This document shows positions 1 through 10,730 of a DNA stretch of 64,000 bases, piece after piece. This DNA comes from Streptomyces decoyicus (GTDB lineage: Bacteria; Actinomycetota; Actinomycetes; Streptomycetales; Streptomycetaceae): the NCBI RefSeq assembly GCF_019880305.1, contig NZ_CP082301.1, positions 1,550,001 to 1,614,000 on the forward strand, written 5' to 3'. How positions within the stretch are numbered: the stretch's first letter is position 1; every line of letters begins with the position of its first letter. The notes under the pieces were generated by a model that did not search any database, was not told the origin of the DNA, and was given only the letters and a program-made list of their open reading frames with translations. A program made the position numbers and the translations under genes.

Positions 1-183
1 GCAGATCACCCGGCCGGTCTCGTCGGCGACGACCAGACCGTCGGGCAGGTCGTCGGGATCCAGTCCGAGACCGGTCCCCAGGATGTCCGGTGCCGCGGCA
101 GTCGTGGGCGACGGCCCGCGTGCCGGTCCGTCGGACGGGCTGCTGCCAGCGGTGACTGCGGTGCCGGAAGTCCTCACACTCAT
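1..183 (-). CDS. PAS-domain sensor histidine kinase, N-terminal fragment
   Basis: Only the first 61 codons are in the window; the gene runs off the left edge. It starts at ATG (181-183) and opens with a Ser/Thr/Pro/Ala-rich disordered stretch, then reads LPDGLVVADETGRVI, which is the typical first strand of a PAS sensor domain. In Streptomyces the gene next to this SpoU methylase is a sensor kinase, which fits, but the kinase domains themselves cannot be seen here. It could equally be another PAS protein such as a PP2C-type phosphatase. It points the same way as the downstream-lying translation genes but is separated from the methylase stop by about 80 bp. Confidence 0.6.
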   Translation of the reverse strand, partial: MSVRTSGTAVTAGSSPSDGPARGPSPTTAAAPDILGTGLGLDPDDLPDGLVVADETGRVIC

Positions 184-266
184 CCCCGTTACCCCCTTCC
201 GGGCCCCCGAGCACGCAAGCCTACTAGCTCGGATCGGAAGTGCCGCGGAGTTCCCCGGTACGCCCC

Positions 267-1121
<855 letters not shown>

Positions 1122-1198
1122 GGGCGGCGGCTCGCTTCTTTGGTTCGGTGCGTGGGGGCCGGTCCGTCCGAAGAGACCTGGCCCGGTCCGGAAAAGCA

Positions 1199-1230
1199 GC
1201 GGACCCGCAGGCCGGGGCCTGCGGGTCCGC
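1199..1230 (-). terminator. Intrinsic terminator after rplT
   Basis: Arms 1199-1213 and 1216-1230 (gcggacccgcaggcc and its complement) form a near-perfect 14-15 bp stem. Read on the minus strand it lies just past the rplT stop and is followed by a short T run (GCTTTTCC), so it should end the infC-rpmI-rplT transcript. Confidence 0.85.
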
Positions 1231-1254
1231 ATCACAACGTCGTCAGGCTGAGGT

Positions 1255-1638
1255 TCAGGCAGCCTTCGGGGCGTTGACGTCGCTCGGAAGCGCCTTCTGG
1301 GCAACCTCGACGAGCGCGGCGAACGCGTTGGCGTCCGTCACCGCGAGGTCGGCCAGGATCTTGCGGTCCACCTCGATGTTGGCGGCCTTCAGACCCTGGA
1401 TGAAGCGGTTGTACGTCATGCCGTTGGCGCGGGCAGCGGCGTTGATGCGCTGGATCCACAGCTGACGGAAGTCGCCCTTGCGCTTCTTGCGGTCGTTGTA
1501 GTTGTAGACGAGGGAGTGGGTGACCTGCTCCTTCGCCTTGCGGTACAGGCGGGAGCGCTGGCCACGGTAGCCGCTGGCCTGCTCGAGGATCGCCCGGCGC
1601 TTCTTGTGGGCGTTGACTGCCCGCTTGACGCGTGCCAC
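1255..1638 (-). CDS. rplT: 50S ribosomal protein L20
   Basis: This 127-residue, very basic protein binds 23S rRNA early in large-subunit assembly. The N-terminal [14 protein letters not shown] and the central [11 protein letters not shown] and [17 protein letters not shown] segments are hallmark L20 sequence, and the length is standard for actinobacteria. It is the last gene of infC-rpmI-rplT and is followed by a strong terminator. In other bacteria L20 represses its own operon by binding the leader; whether this happens here is unknown. Confidence 0.97.
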   Translation of the reverse strand: MARVKRAVNAHKKRRAILEQASGYRGQRSRLYRKAKEQVTHSLVYNYNDRKKRKGDFRQLWIQRINAAARANGMTYNRFIQGLKAANIEVDRKILADLAVTDANAFAALVEVAQKALPSDVNAPKAA

Positions 1639-1742
1639 TTGTTAACTCCTTGTAGCGGGGCCGTGGTTGTCGTCACACGGCCCGAATCGATTGAGTCCCG
1701 GTCCGAGTCGCGCGCCCCCTCCAGTCAGTGGGGCGCGGCGGC

Positions 1743-1937
1743 TCACTTGCCGAGAAGCTTCTTGATCTTCGCGGCGTCGCCCGGGGCCATCTCGGCGTTG
1801 CCGGTGAGGCGACGCGTCACGCGGGACGACTTGTGCTCGAGCAGGTGGCGCTTGCCGGCGCGCTCGCGGAGCACCTTGCCGGAGCCGGTGATCTTGAAGC
1901 GCTTGCTGGCACCGCTGTGCGTCTTGTTCTTCGGCAT
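1743..1937 (-). CDS. rpmI: 50S ribosomal protein L35
   Basis: A 64-residue basic protein of the large ribosomal subunit. [20 protein letters not shown] is the diagnostic L35 N-terminus, and [14 protein letters not shown] follows as expected. It starts at ATG (1935-1937) behind a GGAGAG ribosome-binding site and sits 127 bp after infC and 104 bp before rplT, the standard order. Confidence 0.97.
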   Translation of the reverse strand: MPKNKTHSGASKRFKITGSGKVLRERAGKRHLLEHKSSRVTRRLTGNAEMAPGDAAKIKKLLGK

Positions 1938-1961
1938 GCGCCGTTCTCTCCTCGTCAGTGG

Positions 1962-2050
1962 CGCTCCCGCAGGCAGGGATCCGGCAAGCGGGAGCGTCAG
2001 ATGTATCGGTTAGGTGTCCGCGGCGCGGTGCCCCGGACGGACTCCGGGGC
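1962..2050 (-). promoter_or_regulatory. Two stem-loops in the infC-rpmI spacer
   Basis: The spacer holds two inverted repeats: cgctcccgc (1962-1970) with gcgggagcg (1988-1996), and gccccgga (2030-2037) with tccggggc (2043-2050). Neither is followed by a T run on the minus strand. They may stabilise or partly terminate the message, or be a site for operon feedback. Their function is inferred only from position. Confidence 0.4.
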
Positions 2051-2064
2051 GCACGCCTCGGGGA

Positions 2065-2706
2065 TCACGCCTGGGCGTGCTCCTCGGTGGGCTCCTCGGC
2101 GGGCTCGTCGGCGGACTCGTCCGCGGCAACTCCGCCCTGGCGCTCCGCCTTGCGGGCGGCCTGCGCCTCGCGGGCTTCGGCCATCGCCTCGGTCTTCTTC
2201 TTGTGCGGACCGAGGACCATGATCATGTTTCGGCCGTCCTGCTTCGGATTCGACTCGATGAAGCCGAGGTCCTCCACGTCGGACGCGAGCCGCTGCAGCA
2301 GCCGGAAGCCCAGCTCGGGGCGGGACTGCTCGCGACCACGGAACATGATCGTGATCTTGACCTTGTCACCCTGCTTGAGGAACCGGACGACGTGACCCTT
2401 TTTGGTGTCGTAGTCGTGCGGGTCGATCTTCGGCCGGAGCTTCATCTCCTTGATGACCGTGTGCGCCTGGTTCTTGCGCGCCTCACGGGCCTTCATGGCC
2501 GACTCGTACTTGAACTTTCCGTAGTCCATGAGCTTGCAGACGGGCGGGCGAGCGTTCGCCGCCACCTCGACCAGGTCGAGGTCGTACTCCTGAGCAAGCT
2601 CAAGGGCCTTGGCAAGCGGAACAATCCCGACCTGCTCGCCGCTGGGACCGACAAGTCGCACTTCGGGAACGCGAATCCGGTCGTTGATGCGGGGCTCGGC
2701 GCTGAT
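2065..2706 (-). CDS. infC: Translation initiation factor IF-3
   Basis: IF-3 binds the 30S subunit, keeps it apart from 50S and proofreads the start codon and initiator tRNA. The N domain ([17 protein letters not shown], about 4-20), linker and C domain ([16 protein letters not shown] onward) are complete. After PHKKK comes an extra acidic/alanine tail of about 40 residues, common in Streptomyces. The start is notable: there is no ATG or GTG in frame close to the conserved N-terminus, but an ATC (2704-2706) lies 4 nt after AGGAGG. This fits the known use of rare AUU/AUC starts by infC, by which IF-3 limits its own synthesis. A longer reading frame from 2886 would pass through the attenuator and is unlikely. 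Confidence 0.9.
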   Translation of the reverse strand: MSAEPRINDRIRVPEVRLVGPSGEQVGIVPLAKALELAQEYDLDLVEVAANARPPVCKLMDYGKFKYESAMKAREARKNQAHTVIKEMKLRPKIDPHDYDTKKGHVVRFLKQGDKVKITIMFRGREQSRPELGFRLLQRLASDVEDLGFIESNPKQDGRNMIMVLGPHKKKTEAMAEAREAQAARKAERQGGVAADESADEPAEEPTEEHAQA

Positions 2707-2790
2707 GGATCCTCCTCGGTAGCACCACGCGACGGCCTGGCGGACTGCCGCGTAACGTCTTTTTGGTGTGACCAACCGCGCCGGTACACG

Positions 2791-2821
2791 AAAAATGCCC
2801 CGGACGGGACACAGGCGGGGC
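2791..2821 (-). terminator. Attenuator-like hairpin in the infC leader
   Basis: On the minus strand, cggggc/gccccg arms (2816-2821 and 2797-2802) are followed directly by ATTTTT (2796-2791). This is an intrinsic terminator about 85 bp upstream of the infC start, so it can only act on the infC leader. It suggests premature termination control of infC-rpmI-rplT, as with the L20/IF-3 leaders of Firmicutes. The antiterminator structure was not worked out. Confidence 0.65.
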
Positions 2822-3108
2822 TCCACATAGATCTGGAGCACCGCCGCGATGTCTCGCGGGGCGCAGCCGGACCGTTGACCCGCCAACCCTGAGGTCGGCC
2901 GGGTGGGAGATCGGAGCCTCCACTTGTGGGCCGGTCACATGCGTGTCCGGCCGGTCGGAGTACCAGAATACACGAGTCAAGGGGTGGCACCCACTCGTGT
3001 GCGGACGGGGCCGCGTCCCCGCGTCCAGGATGACACTCCCGGACGCGGGGTCCGGGCCCGGTGCCCATAGGCTGGAGCCGTCCCCTCAGCAGGAAGAAGC
3101 CCGAAGAC

Positions 3109-3489
3109 ATGAGCGACCAGACACCGCAGCAGCCCGACGCGCCGAACGCGGCGAACCCCGACTTCGACGCCATGACCCGTGACATCGCCGAGGTGCCGGC
3201 GGTCGAGGTGATCACCACGGTCGCGGTGCATCTGATGAGTTCGGCGGCGGTCAACCTCGGTCTCGCCGAGGAGGGCGCGGCGCACAAGGACCTCGACGAG
3301 GCGCGCAAGCTCATCCAGGCGCTGGCCGGGCTGGTCACCGCCAGCGCCACCGAGATCGGCTCGTACCACGCGGCCCCGCTGAGGGACGGTCTGAAGTCGC
3401 TCCAGCTGGCGTTCCGCGAGGCCTCGGTCGTGCCGGACGAGCCGGGTCAGGGCCCCGGGGAGAAGTACACCGGCCCCGTCTACGGCTGA
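3109..3489 (+). CDS. DUF1844 domain protein
   Basis: A 126-residue cytoplasmic protein of unknown function. After a Pro/Asn-rich N-terminus it carries the DUF1844 helical domain: VEVITTVAVHLMSSAAVNLGL then HKDLDEARKLIQALAGLV. I chose ATG 3109 rather than 3061 because it follows the promoter-like spacer and matches the usual family start. It is transcribed divergently from infC, a pairing conserved in Streptomyces as I recall. Function cannot be inferred beyond the family. Confidence 0.8.
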   Translation: MSDQTPQQPDAPNAANPDFDAMTRDIAEVPAVEVITTVAVHLMSSAAVNLGLAEEGAAHKDLDEARKLIQALAGLVTASATEIGSYHAAPLRDGLKSLQLAFREASVVPDEPGQGPGEKYTGPVYG

Positions 3490-3525
3490 GGCCGGACCGC
3501 GGCACTGCCGCCCAAAGACGCAGAC

Positions 3526-3560
3526 GACGAGCCCCGGCCCGGGAACGGCCGGGGCTCGTC
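3526..3560. terminator. Bidirectional terminator
   Basis: A 14-bp perfect stem (gacgagccccggcc and complement, loop about 7 nt) lies between the convergent DUF1844 and aquaporin genes. It has no T run but is typical of Streptomyces factor-independent terminators. Confidence 0.75.
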
Positions 3561-3596
3561 GGGTGTGCGGCGCGCCTCGGGTGCGCGTCGGCCGTT

Positions 3597-4349
3597 TCAC
3601 TCCGTGGATTCGTGCGGTACCGCATCGTCGGCGACGAGGACCGGCTCGTGCGGCGGGTGGGTGATCGGGTGCACCACCGCGGCGATGGCGGCGCCGATCA
3701 GTGGCGCGACGATGAACAGCCACAGCTGGGTGATGGCCGCGCCGCCCGCGAACAGCGCCGGGCCGATGGAGCGTGCCGGGTTCACCGAGGTGCCGTCCAG
3801 CGGGATGCCGATGAGGTGGACGGTGGCCAGGGCCAGGCCGATCGCCAGGCCGTTGAAGCCGATCACGGCCACCTTGTGGGTGACCGACAGCCACACGTAG
3901 ACCAGCAGGAAGGTCATCACCATCTCGGCGACGAAGGCACCGCCGAGGTTGAGGTGCACGGCCGAGCGGTCGCCCCAGCCGTTCGTACCGAAGGACGCAT
4001 GGGTCTGGAGCCCCGGGATCTGCCGGGCCACCAGGAAGAGCAGGGCGGAGCCGACGATGGCGCCGACCACCTGGGCGATCCAGTACTCGGCGGCCGTCCG
4101 CAGCCCGATCCGGCGGGCCAGGAGCATGCCCAGCGTCACGGCGGGGTTGAGGTGGCAGCCCGAGATCGGGCCGAGGGCGTAGGCCAGCGCCACCATGGTG
4201 AAGCCGAAGGCCAGGGCGATGCCGAAGGTGCCGATGTACTCGCCCGCCAGCACTGCCGAGCCGACGGCGAAGAACACCAGGAGCAGGGTGCCGAGGAACT
4301 CGGATACGACCGCGCGGGTCAGTACCGTCGAGATCTCCTTTTTCTCCAT
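3597..4349 (-). CDS. Aquaporin / MIP family channel
   Basis: This 250-residue membrane channel conducts water or small neutral solutes. Six helices are predicted, and both pore half-helices carry intact NPA boxes: GCHLNPAVTLG (about 64-74) and GTSVNPARSIGPA (about 188-200). The Arg after the second NPA (NPAR) is the selectivity-filter Arg, and the His in VHLIGIP fits an AqpZ-like narrow water filter rather than a glycerol facilitator. That distinction is inference from the filter residues. A separate glycerol facilitator gene is expected in the gyl operon at the right end. The start ATG at 4347-4349 has GGAGAG upstream. Confidence 0.9.
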   Translation of the reverse strand: MEKKEISTVLTRAVVSEFLGTLLLVFFAVGSAVLAGEYIGTFGIALAFGFTMVALAYALGPISGCHLNPAVTLGMLLARRIGLRTAAEYWIAQVVGAIVGSALLFLVARQIPGLQTHASFGTNGWGDRSAVHLNLGGAFVAEMVMTFLLVYVWLSVTHKVAVIGFNGLAIGLALATVHLIGIPLDGTSVNPARSIGPALFAGGAAITQLWLFIVAPLIGAAIAAVVHPITHPPHEPVLVADDAVPHESTE

Positions 4350-4423
4350 GGGGGGCTCTCCTCGCGTGGATCTTGAGCTCTCCTCGCATTGTGCGGTCCT
4401 GGAGACGAACCCGCCCGTCGGCG

Positions 4424-4457
4424 GCCGGGGGCCCGGCCATCGCGTCCGGGCCCCGGC
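4424..4457 (-). terminator. Terminator after the SseB-like gene
   Basis: A GC-rich imperfect hairpin (gccgggggcccgg with ccgggccccggc, one bulge) immediately follows the stop of the gene at 4466 on the minus strand. Confidence 0.6.
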
Positions 4458-4465
4458 GCTGGCGC

Positions 4466-5197
4466 TCAGCGCCGGTAGAGCGCTTCTCCGGCCGTCGTGG
4501 CGCCGGGCGGCAGAAGGGCCAGGTCCAGGCCGCGCACGAGCCGGGCGCGCAGGACCTCGTCGGCAGCCAGCGCCCCGGCCAGCCGCTGGGCCACCTCGGT
4601 GGCACGGGCGTCGGGGGCGAGGCGGAGGGCGAGGGTGGCGTCGGTCTCGTCGGAGGGCGCGAGACGGGCGACGAGCACCCCGGGCTCGGCGTCGAGCAGG
4701 GCGCGCAGGGCGTCGGTGACGGCCGGGTCGGCGAGCGGATCGGCGCTCGTGCGGCCCTCGGCCAGCGCGCGCAGGGCGGGGCCGGTGAGCTGGTAGGTGA
4801 CCGGACCGGCGAGATCGACGACGACCGTGTCGGCCTTCTCGTGGGACGCGGCGAGCAGGGCCTGCTGGAGCGGGACCGCGACGGGACGGGCGTCGGCGCG
4901 CCAGCGCTGGAGGGTCTCCATGGACGTGAAGGCCGGGAGGGCGCGACGGCCGTCCGGGGCCTGGAGGGTGGGTACGGCCATGTCGCTGGTCTTTTCGCGG
5001 CGCAGGCCGTCGGGGCCGGTCTCGACCTCGCCGAGGACGGCCACCACGGGCACCAGGACGCGTGCGTCGGCCAGCGCCGACAGGAGCTGGGGCTCGGCGG
5101 CCCGGTCGGACCCGTACGCCGCCAGGGCCGCCGCGAGCGCGGGGTCGGCGGAGCCGTCGTCGTCGGAGAAACCGGGGTCCGGGATGTTCTTCTGCAC
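4466..5197 (-). CDS. SseB family protein
   Basis: A 243-residue soluble protein that resembles SseB (named for enhanced serine sensitivity in E. coli). The N-terminal half contains the SseB domain: LLSALADARVLVPVVAVLGE, then MAVPTLQAPDGRRALPAFTS and ALLAASHEKADTVVVDLAGP. The C-terminal half is a second alpha/beta domain ending in LALLPPG. The start is taken as GTG (5195-5197), giving the sequence QKNIPDPGFSDDDGSADP, which is the usual N-terminus; the Shine-Dalgarno is weak. Its biochemical function is not known. Confidence 0.75.
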   Translation of the reverse strand: MQKNIPDPGFSDDDGSADPALAAALAAYGSDRAAEPQLLSALADARVLVPVVAVLGEVETGPDGLRREKTSDMAVPTLQAPDGRRALPAFTSMETLQRWRADARPVAVPLQQALLAASHEKADTVVVDLAGPVTYQLTGPALRALAEGRTSADPLADPAVTDALRALLDAEPGVLVARLAPSDETDATLALRLAPDARATEVAQRLAGALAADEVLRARLVRGLDLALLPPGATTAGEALYRR

Positions 5198-5274
5198 GAG
5201 GTGAGCGTATCGGCCGGGGGTGGTGCCTTTGCCGTCCGGGCCGGTGGGGCGCCCGCCCGGTGGGCGTCTGCCGG

Positions 5275-6441
5275 TCAGGGGCGGGCGGGGCGGCCGCGCC
5301 AGAGGACGACGGCGGCCGCGACGAGGCCCAGGCCGGCGGCACCGGCGGCCCAGGGCAGCCAGTTGACGGGGGTGTCGTCGGCGTCGGCGGTGGGGCCGGG
5401 GCCGAAGTAGCGGGTGGTGTAGCCGGCGGGGGCCGGCTTCTGCGGGGTGGGCTTGAGGTCTGCCGCGGCATCGAGGGCGGCCGCGGGGTCGATCAGGCCG
5501 GCGCCGTAGTCGTCGTCGCGGCCGCCGTCGGGGCTGTCCTGGGCGGTGGAGGTGAGCAGCCGGCGGATCTGGGCCGGGCTCAGGTCGGGGTGTGCGGAGC
5601 GGATCAGGGCGATGGCGCCGGAGACGAAGGCCGCGGCGGGGCTGGTGCCCCAGCCCGAGAGATAGCCGTCGTCGGTGTCGGCCATGACGATGTCGAAGCC
5701 GGGTGCGCTGACCGTGGCGTACCAGTGGCGGGTGGAAAAGCGGGCGCGGCCGCCCAGATGGGTGACGGCGGTGGCCGCGATGACGCCCGGGTAGGCGGCC
5801 GGGTAGGAGACGTGGTTGCCTTTCTGGCCGCCGTTTCCGGCGGAGGCGACGACGGGGATGCCCTTGCCGAGGGCGTACTGGATGGCGGCGTCCTCGCGCG
5901 GCTCGGGGTGCGCGGATTCGCTGTCGTCGCCCAGCGACATGTTGATCACGTCGGCGCCGTGGTCGGCGGCCCAGCGGATGCCGTCGGCGAGAGCGCCCGC
6001 CTTCTCGGAGCGGGCCCGCTCGCGCTGCGGGTCGCTGTCTTCGAGGATCACCCGGACCGGCAGGATCCTGGCGGCCGGGGCGAGCCCGAGCACTCCGTCC
6101 TCGCGGCCGGCGCCATGGCCGTGGCCTGCGATGATGCTGGCCATTCCGGTGCCGTGCCGGGCCCATGCGTCGTCTCCGGACCCGGCACCGAAGCCGACCA
6201 GGTCCTGCTCGGGCAGCACCTGGCCGGCGAGGTCGGGGTGGTTGGCGTCCACACCGGTGTCCAGGACGGCGACGGTGATGCCCTCGCCCTTGGTGGTGCG
6301 CCAGGCCTGCTGGGCGTGGACGGCCTGGAGGGCCCACTCCTGGGCGCGGAGGGCGTCGGCCCGTGCGGGTACGGCGGGCAGTACGGCGAGTGCCGCGGAG
6401 GCCAGTGCGAGGGCGGTGCCGCGCAGCACGGTCTTCGTCAT
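5275..6441 (-). CDS. Mycosin-type S8 serine protease (type VII secretion-associated)
   Basis: This 388-residue subtilisin-like protease is exported and membrane-anchored. It has a signal peptide (about 1-28, ending PARADA), the catalytic Asp in VAVLDTGVDANHPDL, His in RHGTGMASIIAG, and Ser in GTSPAAAFVSGA. Near the C-terminus there is one membrane helix (WAAGAAGLGLVAAAVVLW) and a short Arg-rich tail, the mycosin layout. Mycosins process or stabilise type VII (ESX) secretion machines, but no eccC, esxA or other ESX gene is in this window. Its ATG overlaps the stop of the preceding gene by 4 bp (ATGA), so the two are translationally coupled. Confidence 0.85.
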   Translation of the reverse strand: MTKTVLRGTALALASAALAVLPAVPARADALRAQEWALQAVHAQQAWRTTKGEGITVAVLDTGVDANHPDLAGQVLPEQDLVGFGAGSGDDAWARHGTGMASIIAGHGHGAGREDGVLGLAPAARILPVRVILEDSDPQRERARSEKAGALADGIRWAADHGADVINMSLGDDSESAHPEPREDAAIQYALGKGIPVVASAGNGGQKGNHVSYPAAYPGVIAATAVTHLGGRARFSTRHWYATVSAPGFDIVMADTDDGYLSGWGTSPAAAFVSGAIALIRSAHPDLSPAQIRRLLTSTAQDSPDGGRDDDYGAGLIDPAAALDAAADLKPTPQKPAPAGYTTRYFGPGPTADADDTPVNWLPWAAGAAGLGLVAAAVVLWRGRPARP

Positions 6442-7775
6442 GACGAGGCCTCCCTTGTCTGCGTGGGGCTGCCGGCCGCCTTGCGGAAATCCGCCTCGAT
6501 ACGGTCCGCCAGGTCCTTCGCGTCGTGTCCCAGGCCGGATTCGGCGGGGGCGGTGGTGGCGCCGGGCCGGGTCGCGGCCTCGGCGGGCTGCGGCTCGGTG
6601 AACGTGCGGCCGTCGGCGAAGCCGGAGACGGCGAAGACGACGGCCGGGAGGTCGGTGAGCACCCGGACCGTCCAGCTGGCCCGCTGGGCGCGCCCGAAAT
6701 CCGCCGCCAAGGTGCCCTTGGCGGCGTACGGCAGCGGCATCAGGTCGGTGCGGATGCCCAGGTTCTTGGTGCTGAAGCGGGTGTTGAGGGCCATCATCCC
6801 GGCCTGGTCGGCCTTGGTGATCTGCGCCCCGACCGTGATGAAGCCGCTGCGGGTGGCGTCGACGTAGGTGGCGCGCAGCAGCCGGACGCAGCCGGCCGGG
6901 GCGAGTGCGGCGGCGAGCTTCGGGTCGAAGGCACCCTTGCAGGCGCTGTCGGGGGCGACCGCGATCCGGGTCCAGGTCCGGTCGGCGCCGCCGGGGCCGA
7001 CGCCCAGGCCGTTGACGGTGCGCGGGAAGAGCGTGTCGACCGGCGTGTTGCGCCAGACGTCGTGGCCCTTGGCGAACGCGGCCTCGGCGTCGGGTGGGGA
7101 GCCGACGGCCTTCTCCGTGAGCCAACCCCCGGCCGCCGCACCGCCGATGAGGCCGATGCCGAGGACCAGGCAGGCCGCGGCGGCGAGCACCCGGGCGCCG
7201 GGACGGCGGGAGGGGGCGGCCGGTACGCCGGTGGCCGGACCGACTCCCTGGGGAGGAAGGGGGTTTCGGGGCCAGGGCACCTGTGCCGGGCGCGCGGCCG
7301 CGGGGCCCGGCGGCCGCCCGCCGGGCGCGGCCGGTGCGGTGGCGGAGGCGGGCTCACGGGTGCCCTGACCGGCGCCGCGTTCACCGGGGCCGCTCCACAG
7401 TTCCTGGCTGTTGGCCAGATGGAAGGCGGCGGTGTCACGGAAGGCGGCGGGGCGGGCGGCGGGCGGCGGCGGGGTGCCGGGCGCGGCCGGCCCGGTGGGG
7501 GCCGGGAAGCCGGGCGCGCGGTCCGGGCGGGGCGGCTGCCGGTCACCGGCGGGGGGCTGCTGCACACGGGGCGGGGCGGCGGGACGCGGCGGGACCGGGG
7601 GTGCGGTGGGGCCGGACGGGGCGGCCGGTGCGGACGACGGCGGGGGCGGCACCCGGCGCAGCACGGCCGTCTGCGGATCCTCGGCCGGCTCCGGCGCCGC
7701 GGCGGGCCGCCGGGGTGGCTGCGGGGGTATGGGTGGGATGTGTCGCGCATCGGCGAATTCAGCGTCGGTGCTCAC
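6438..7775 (-). CDS. Proline-rich single-pass membrane protein, partner of the mycosin
   Basis: A 445-residue protein with no family I recognise. The first 230 or so residues are low-complexity Pro/Ala-rich and probably cytoplasmic and disordered. A hydrophobic helix follows (VLAAAACLVLGIGLIGGAAAG), then an extracellular domain of about 190 residues with two cysteines (DSACKGAF and AGCVRLLRATYVD). The start is GTG at 7773-7775. It overlaps the mycosin gene by 4 bp, so the products probably work together at the cell envelope. A proline-rich tail plus single helix resembles envelope-anchored proteins near Streptomyces ESX-type loci. Function is inferred from the neighbour alone. Confidence 0.7.
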   Translation of the reverse strand: MSTDAEFADARHIPPIPPQPPRRPAAAPEPAEDPQTAVLRRVPPPPSSAPAAPSGPTAPPVPPRPAAPPRVQQPPAGDRQPPRPDRAPGFPAPTGPAAPGTPPPPAARPAAFRDTAAFHLANSQELWSGPGERGAGQGTREPASATAPAAPGGRPPGPAAARPAQVPWPRNPLPPQGVGPATGVPAAPSRRPGARVLAAAACLVLGIGLIGGAAAGGWLTEKAVGSPPDAEAAFAKGHDVWRNTPVDTLFPRTVNGLGVGPGGADRTWTRIAVAPDSACKGAFDPKLAAALAPAGCVRLLRATYVDATRSGFITVGAQITKADQAGMMALNTRFSTKNLGIRTDLMPLPYAAKGTLAADFGRAQRASWTVRVLTDLPAVVFAVSGFADGRTFTEPQPAEAATRPGATTAPAESGLGHDAKDLADRIEADFRKAAGSPTQTREASS

Positions 7776-7978
7776 CCGCGCTCCCCCTTGCGCCGCTGGC
7801 CTCCGGACCCGATCCGCAATCGGGGCACGGTGGTTCGTATCCGGACAACACGCCGCTGACCTGCTGGTTGCGGTGTCAAGCCACTGTAAGGGCTGCTGCC
7901 GTCGGTGCTCCAACCCATGTCCGCTCTGTCGCAATCTCTCCCCTACCCAGTGGTAGAGAGGTCTGGCAGGCTGCGGCC

Positions 7979-9199
7979 ATGTCCCCGCACACAGTCGATA
8001 CGTATGGCGACAAAGCCTCCTACGACCGGGCCACCGCACACCTTGACGCGCCGCTGGCCGTCGTCGACGTGCGGGCCTTCGACGCCAACGCCGCCGATCT
8101 GGTGCGCCGCGCGAAGGGGAAGCCGGTCCGGGTGGCGAGCAAGTCGGTGCGCTGCCGGGCGCTGTTGGAGCGGGTGCTGGCGCGGGACGGCTTCGCGGGG
8201 ATCATGAGCTTCACGCTCGCCGAGTCGCTGTGGCTGGCGCGTTCGGGCTTCACGGACATCCTGCTGGCCTACCCCTCGGTGGACCGGGCGGGTTTCGCCG
8301 AGCTGACCGCCGATCCGAAGCTCGCGGCCGCGGTGACGGTGATGGCCGACGACCCGGCGCAGCTGGACCTGATCGACGCGGCCCGGCCGGCCGGCGGGGC
8401 GGGCGAGGAGGTGCGGGTGTGCCTGGAACTGGACACCTCCTACCGGCTGGTGGGCGGCAAGGTGCGGGTCGGTGCCCGCCGCTCGCCGCTGCGCACGCCC
8501 GCCCAACTGGCCGCGCTGGCCCGTTCGGTGGTGCGCCGCCCCGGTTTCCGGCTGGTGGGGCTCATGGCGTACGAGGGGCATGTGGCCGGTGTGGGCGACG
8601 AGGTGGCCGGCAAGCCGGTGTTCTCGCGGGCGATCCGGGTGATGCAGGCGGCGGCGCGCAAGGAGCTGGCGCAGCGGCGCTGGGAGGCCGTACGGGCGGT
8701 GCGGGCGGTGGCGCCGCGGCTGGAGTTCGTCAACGGCGGCGGGACCGGCAGCGTGCAGCACACCGCGGCGGAGGCGGCGGTCACCGAGATCGCGGCCGGG
8801 TCGGGGCTGTACGTGCCGCGGCTCTTCGACAACTTCCGTTCGTTCAGCGGGCGTCCGGCGGCGCTGTTCGCCCAGCCCGTGGTGCGCCGTCCGGGCCCTG
8901 GAGTGGTGACGGTGCTGGGCGGCGGCTATCCGGCGTCGGGAGTCGCGGGTCCGGACCGGCTGCCGGTGCCGTATCTGCCGGCCGGGCTGCGCTACGACCC
9001 GCAGGAGGGCCCCGGCGAGGTGCAGACACCGCTGCTGGGCCCGGCCGCGGAGGGGCTGCGGATCGGCGACAAGGTGTGGTTCCGGCATGCGAAGGCCGGA
9101 GAGCTGTGTGAGCGGTTCACGGAGCTGCAACTGATCGACGGGGACCGGGTGGTGGGGACGGTGCCGACGTACCGGGGCGAGGGCCACGCGTTCCTCTGA
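7979..9199 (+). CDS. PLP-dependent amino acid deaminase/aldolase-type enzyme
   Basis: This 406-residue protein has the alanine-racemase N-terminal TIM barrel and the D-threonine aldolase/D-serine dehydratase-like layout. The PLP lysine is expected in KPVRVASKSVRCR (the segment after LAVVDVRAFDANAADLVRRA), and LMAYEGHVAG, FVNGGGTGS and VTVLGGGYPASG are typical barrel and phosphate-binding strands. The C-terminal part carries the metal/substrate end of the family (FRHAKAGELCERF). The substrate is probably a D- or beta-hydroxy amino acid, but it cannot be named. It starts at ATG 7979 and is transcribed divergently from the mycosin partner gene. Confidence 0.8.
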   Translation: MSPHTVDTYGDKASYDRATAHLDAPLAVVDVRAFDANAADLVRRAKGKPVRVASKSVRCRALLERVLARDGFAGIMSFTLAESLWLARSGFTDILLAYPSVDRAGFAELTADPKLAAAVTVMADDPAQLDLIDAARPAGGAGEEVRVCLELDTSYRLVGGKVRVGARRSPLRTPAQLAALARSVVRRPGFRLVGLMAYEGHVAGVGDEVAGKPVFSRAIRVMQAAARKELAQRRWEAVRAVRAVAPRLEFVNGGGTGSVQHTAAEAAVTEIAAGSGLYVPRLFDNFRSFSGRPAALFAQPVVRRPGPGVVTVLGGGYPASGVAGPDRLPVPYLPAGLRYDPQEGPGEVQTPLLGPAAEGLRIGDKVWFRHAKAGELCERFTELQLIDGDRVVGTVPTYRGEGHAFL

Positions 9200-9251
9200 G
9201 CATGCGTCCGTGCCGTGAACGGTCGGTGCCCGGGGCCTGCCTTCCTGCCGA

Positions 9252-9291
9252 GGGCCTGTCCTCGCACCCGGCCGGGTGCGAGGACAGGCCC
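9252..9291. terminator. Bidirectional terminator, 40-bp perfect palindrome
   Basis: Arms 9252-9271 and 9272-9291 are exact complements (gggcctgtcctcgcacccgg on the left). It lies between two convergent genes and has no T run, as is common in this genus. Confidence 0.8.
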
Positions 9292-9314
9292 GTACGGCGG
9301 GCGGCTCGTCGCCG

Positions 9315-10607
<1,293 letters not shown>

Positions 10608-10640
10608 TGTGTCCTCCGTGGTGAGGGGCGGGGAGCACGC

Positions 10641-10670
10641 CGGGACCGGCACACGGTGGTGCCGGTCCCG
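10641..10670 (-). terminator. Terminator after the SDR gene
   Basis: A 12-bp perfect stem (cgggaccggcac and its complement, 6-nt loop) lies between the SDR stop and the HAD phosphatase start on the minus strand, probably ending the glnA4-ALDH-SDR transcript. Confidence 0.7.
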
Positions 10671-10730
10671 GTGTGGATGTCGGACTTTACCTTCGGGTCC
10701 CGCCGGTTCCGGGGCGGCGGGACGGACGCG

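Noticed and set aside
2707..2886. A longer IF-3 starting at 2886
   Set aside because: The added 60 residues are unlike any IF-3 N-terminus and the reading frame passes through the attenuator hairpin.
9252..9291. 40-bp palindrome considered as a transposon end or attachment site
   Set aside because: It sits between convergent genes with no target duplication, integrase or second copy. A terminator explains it.
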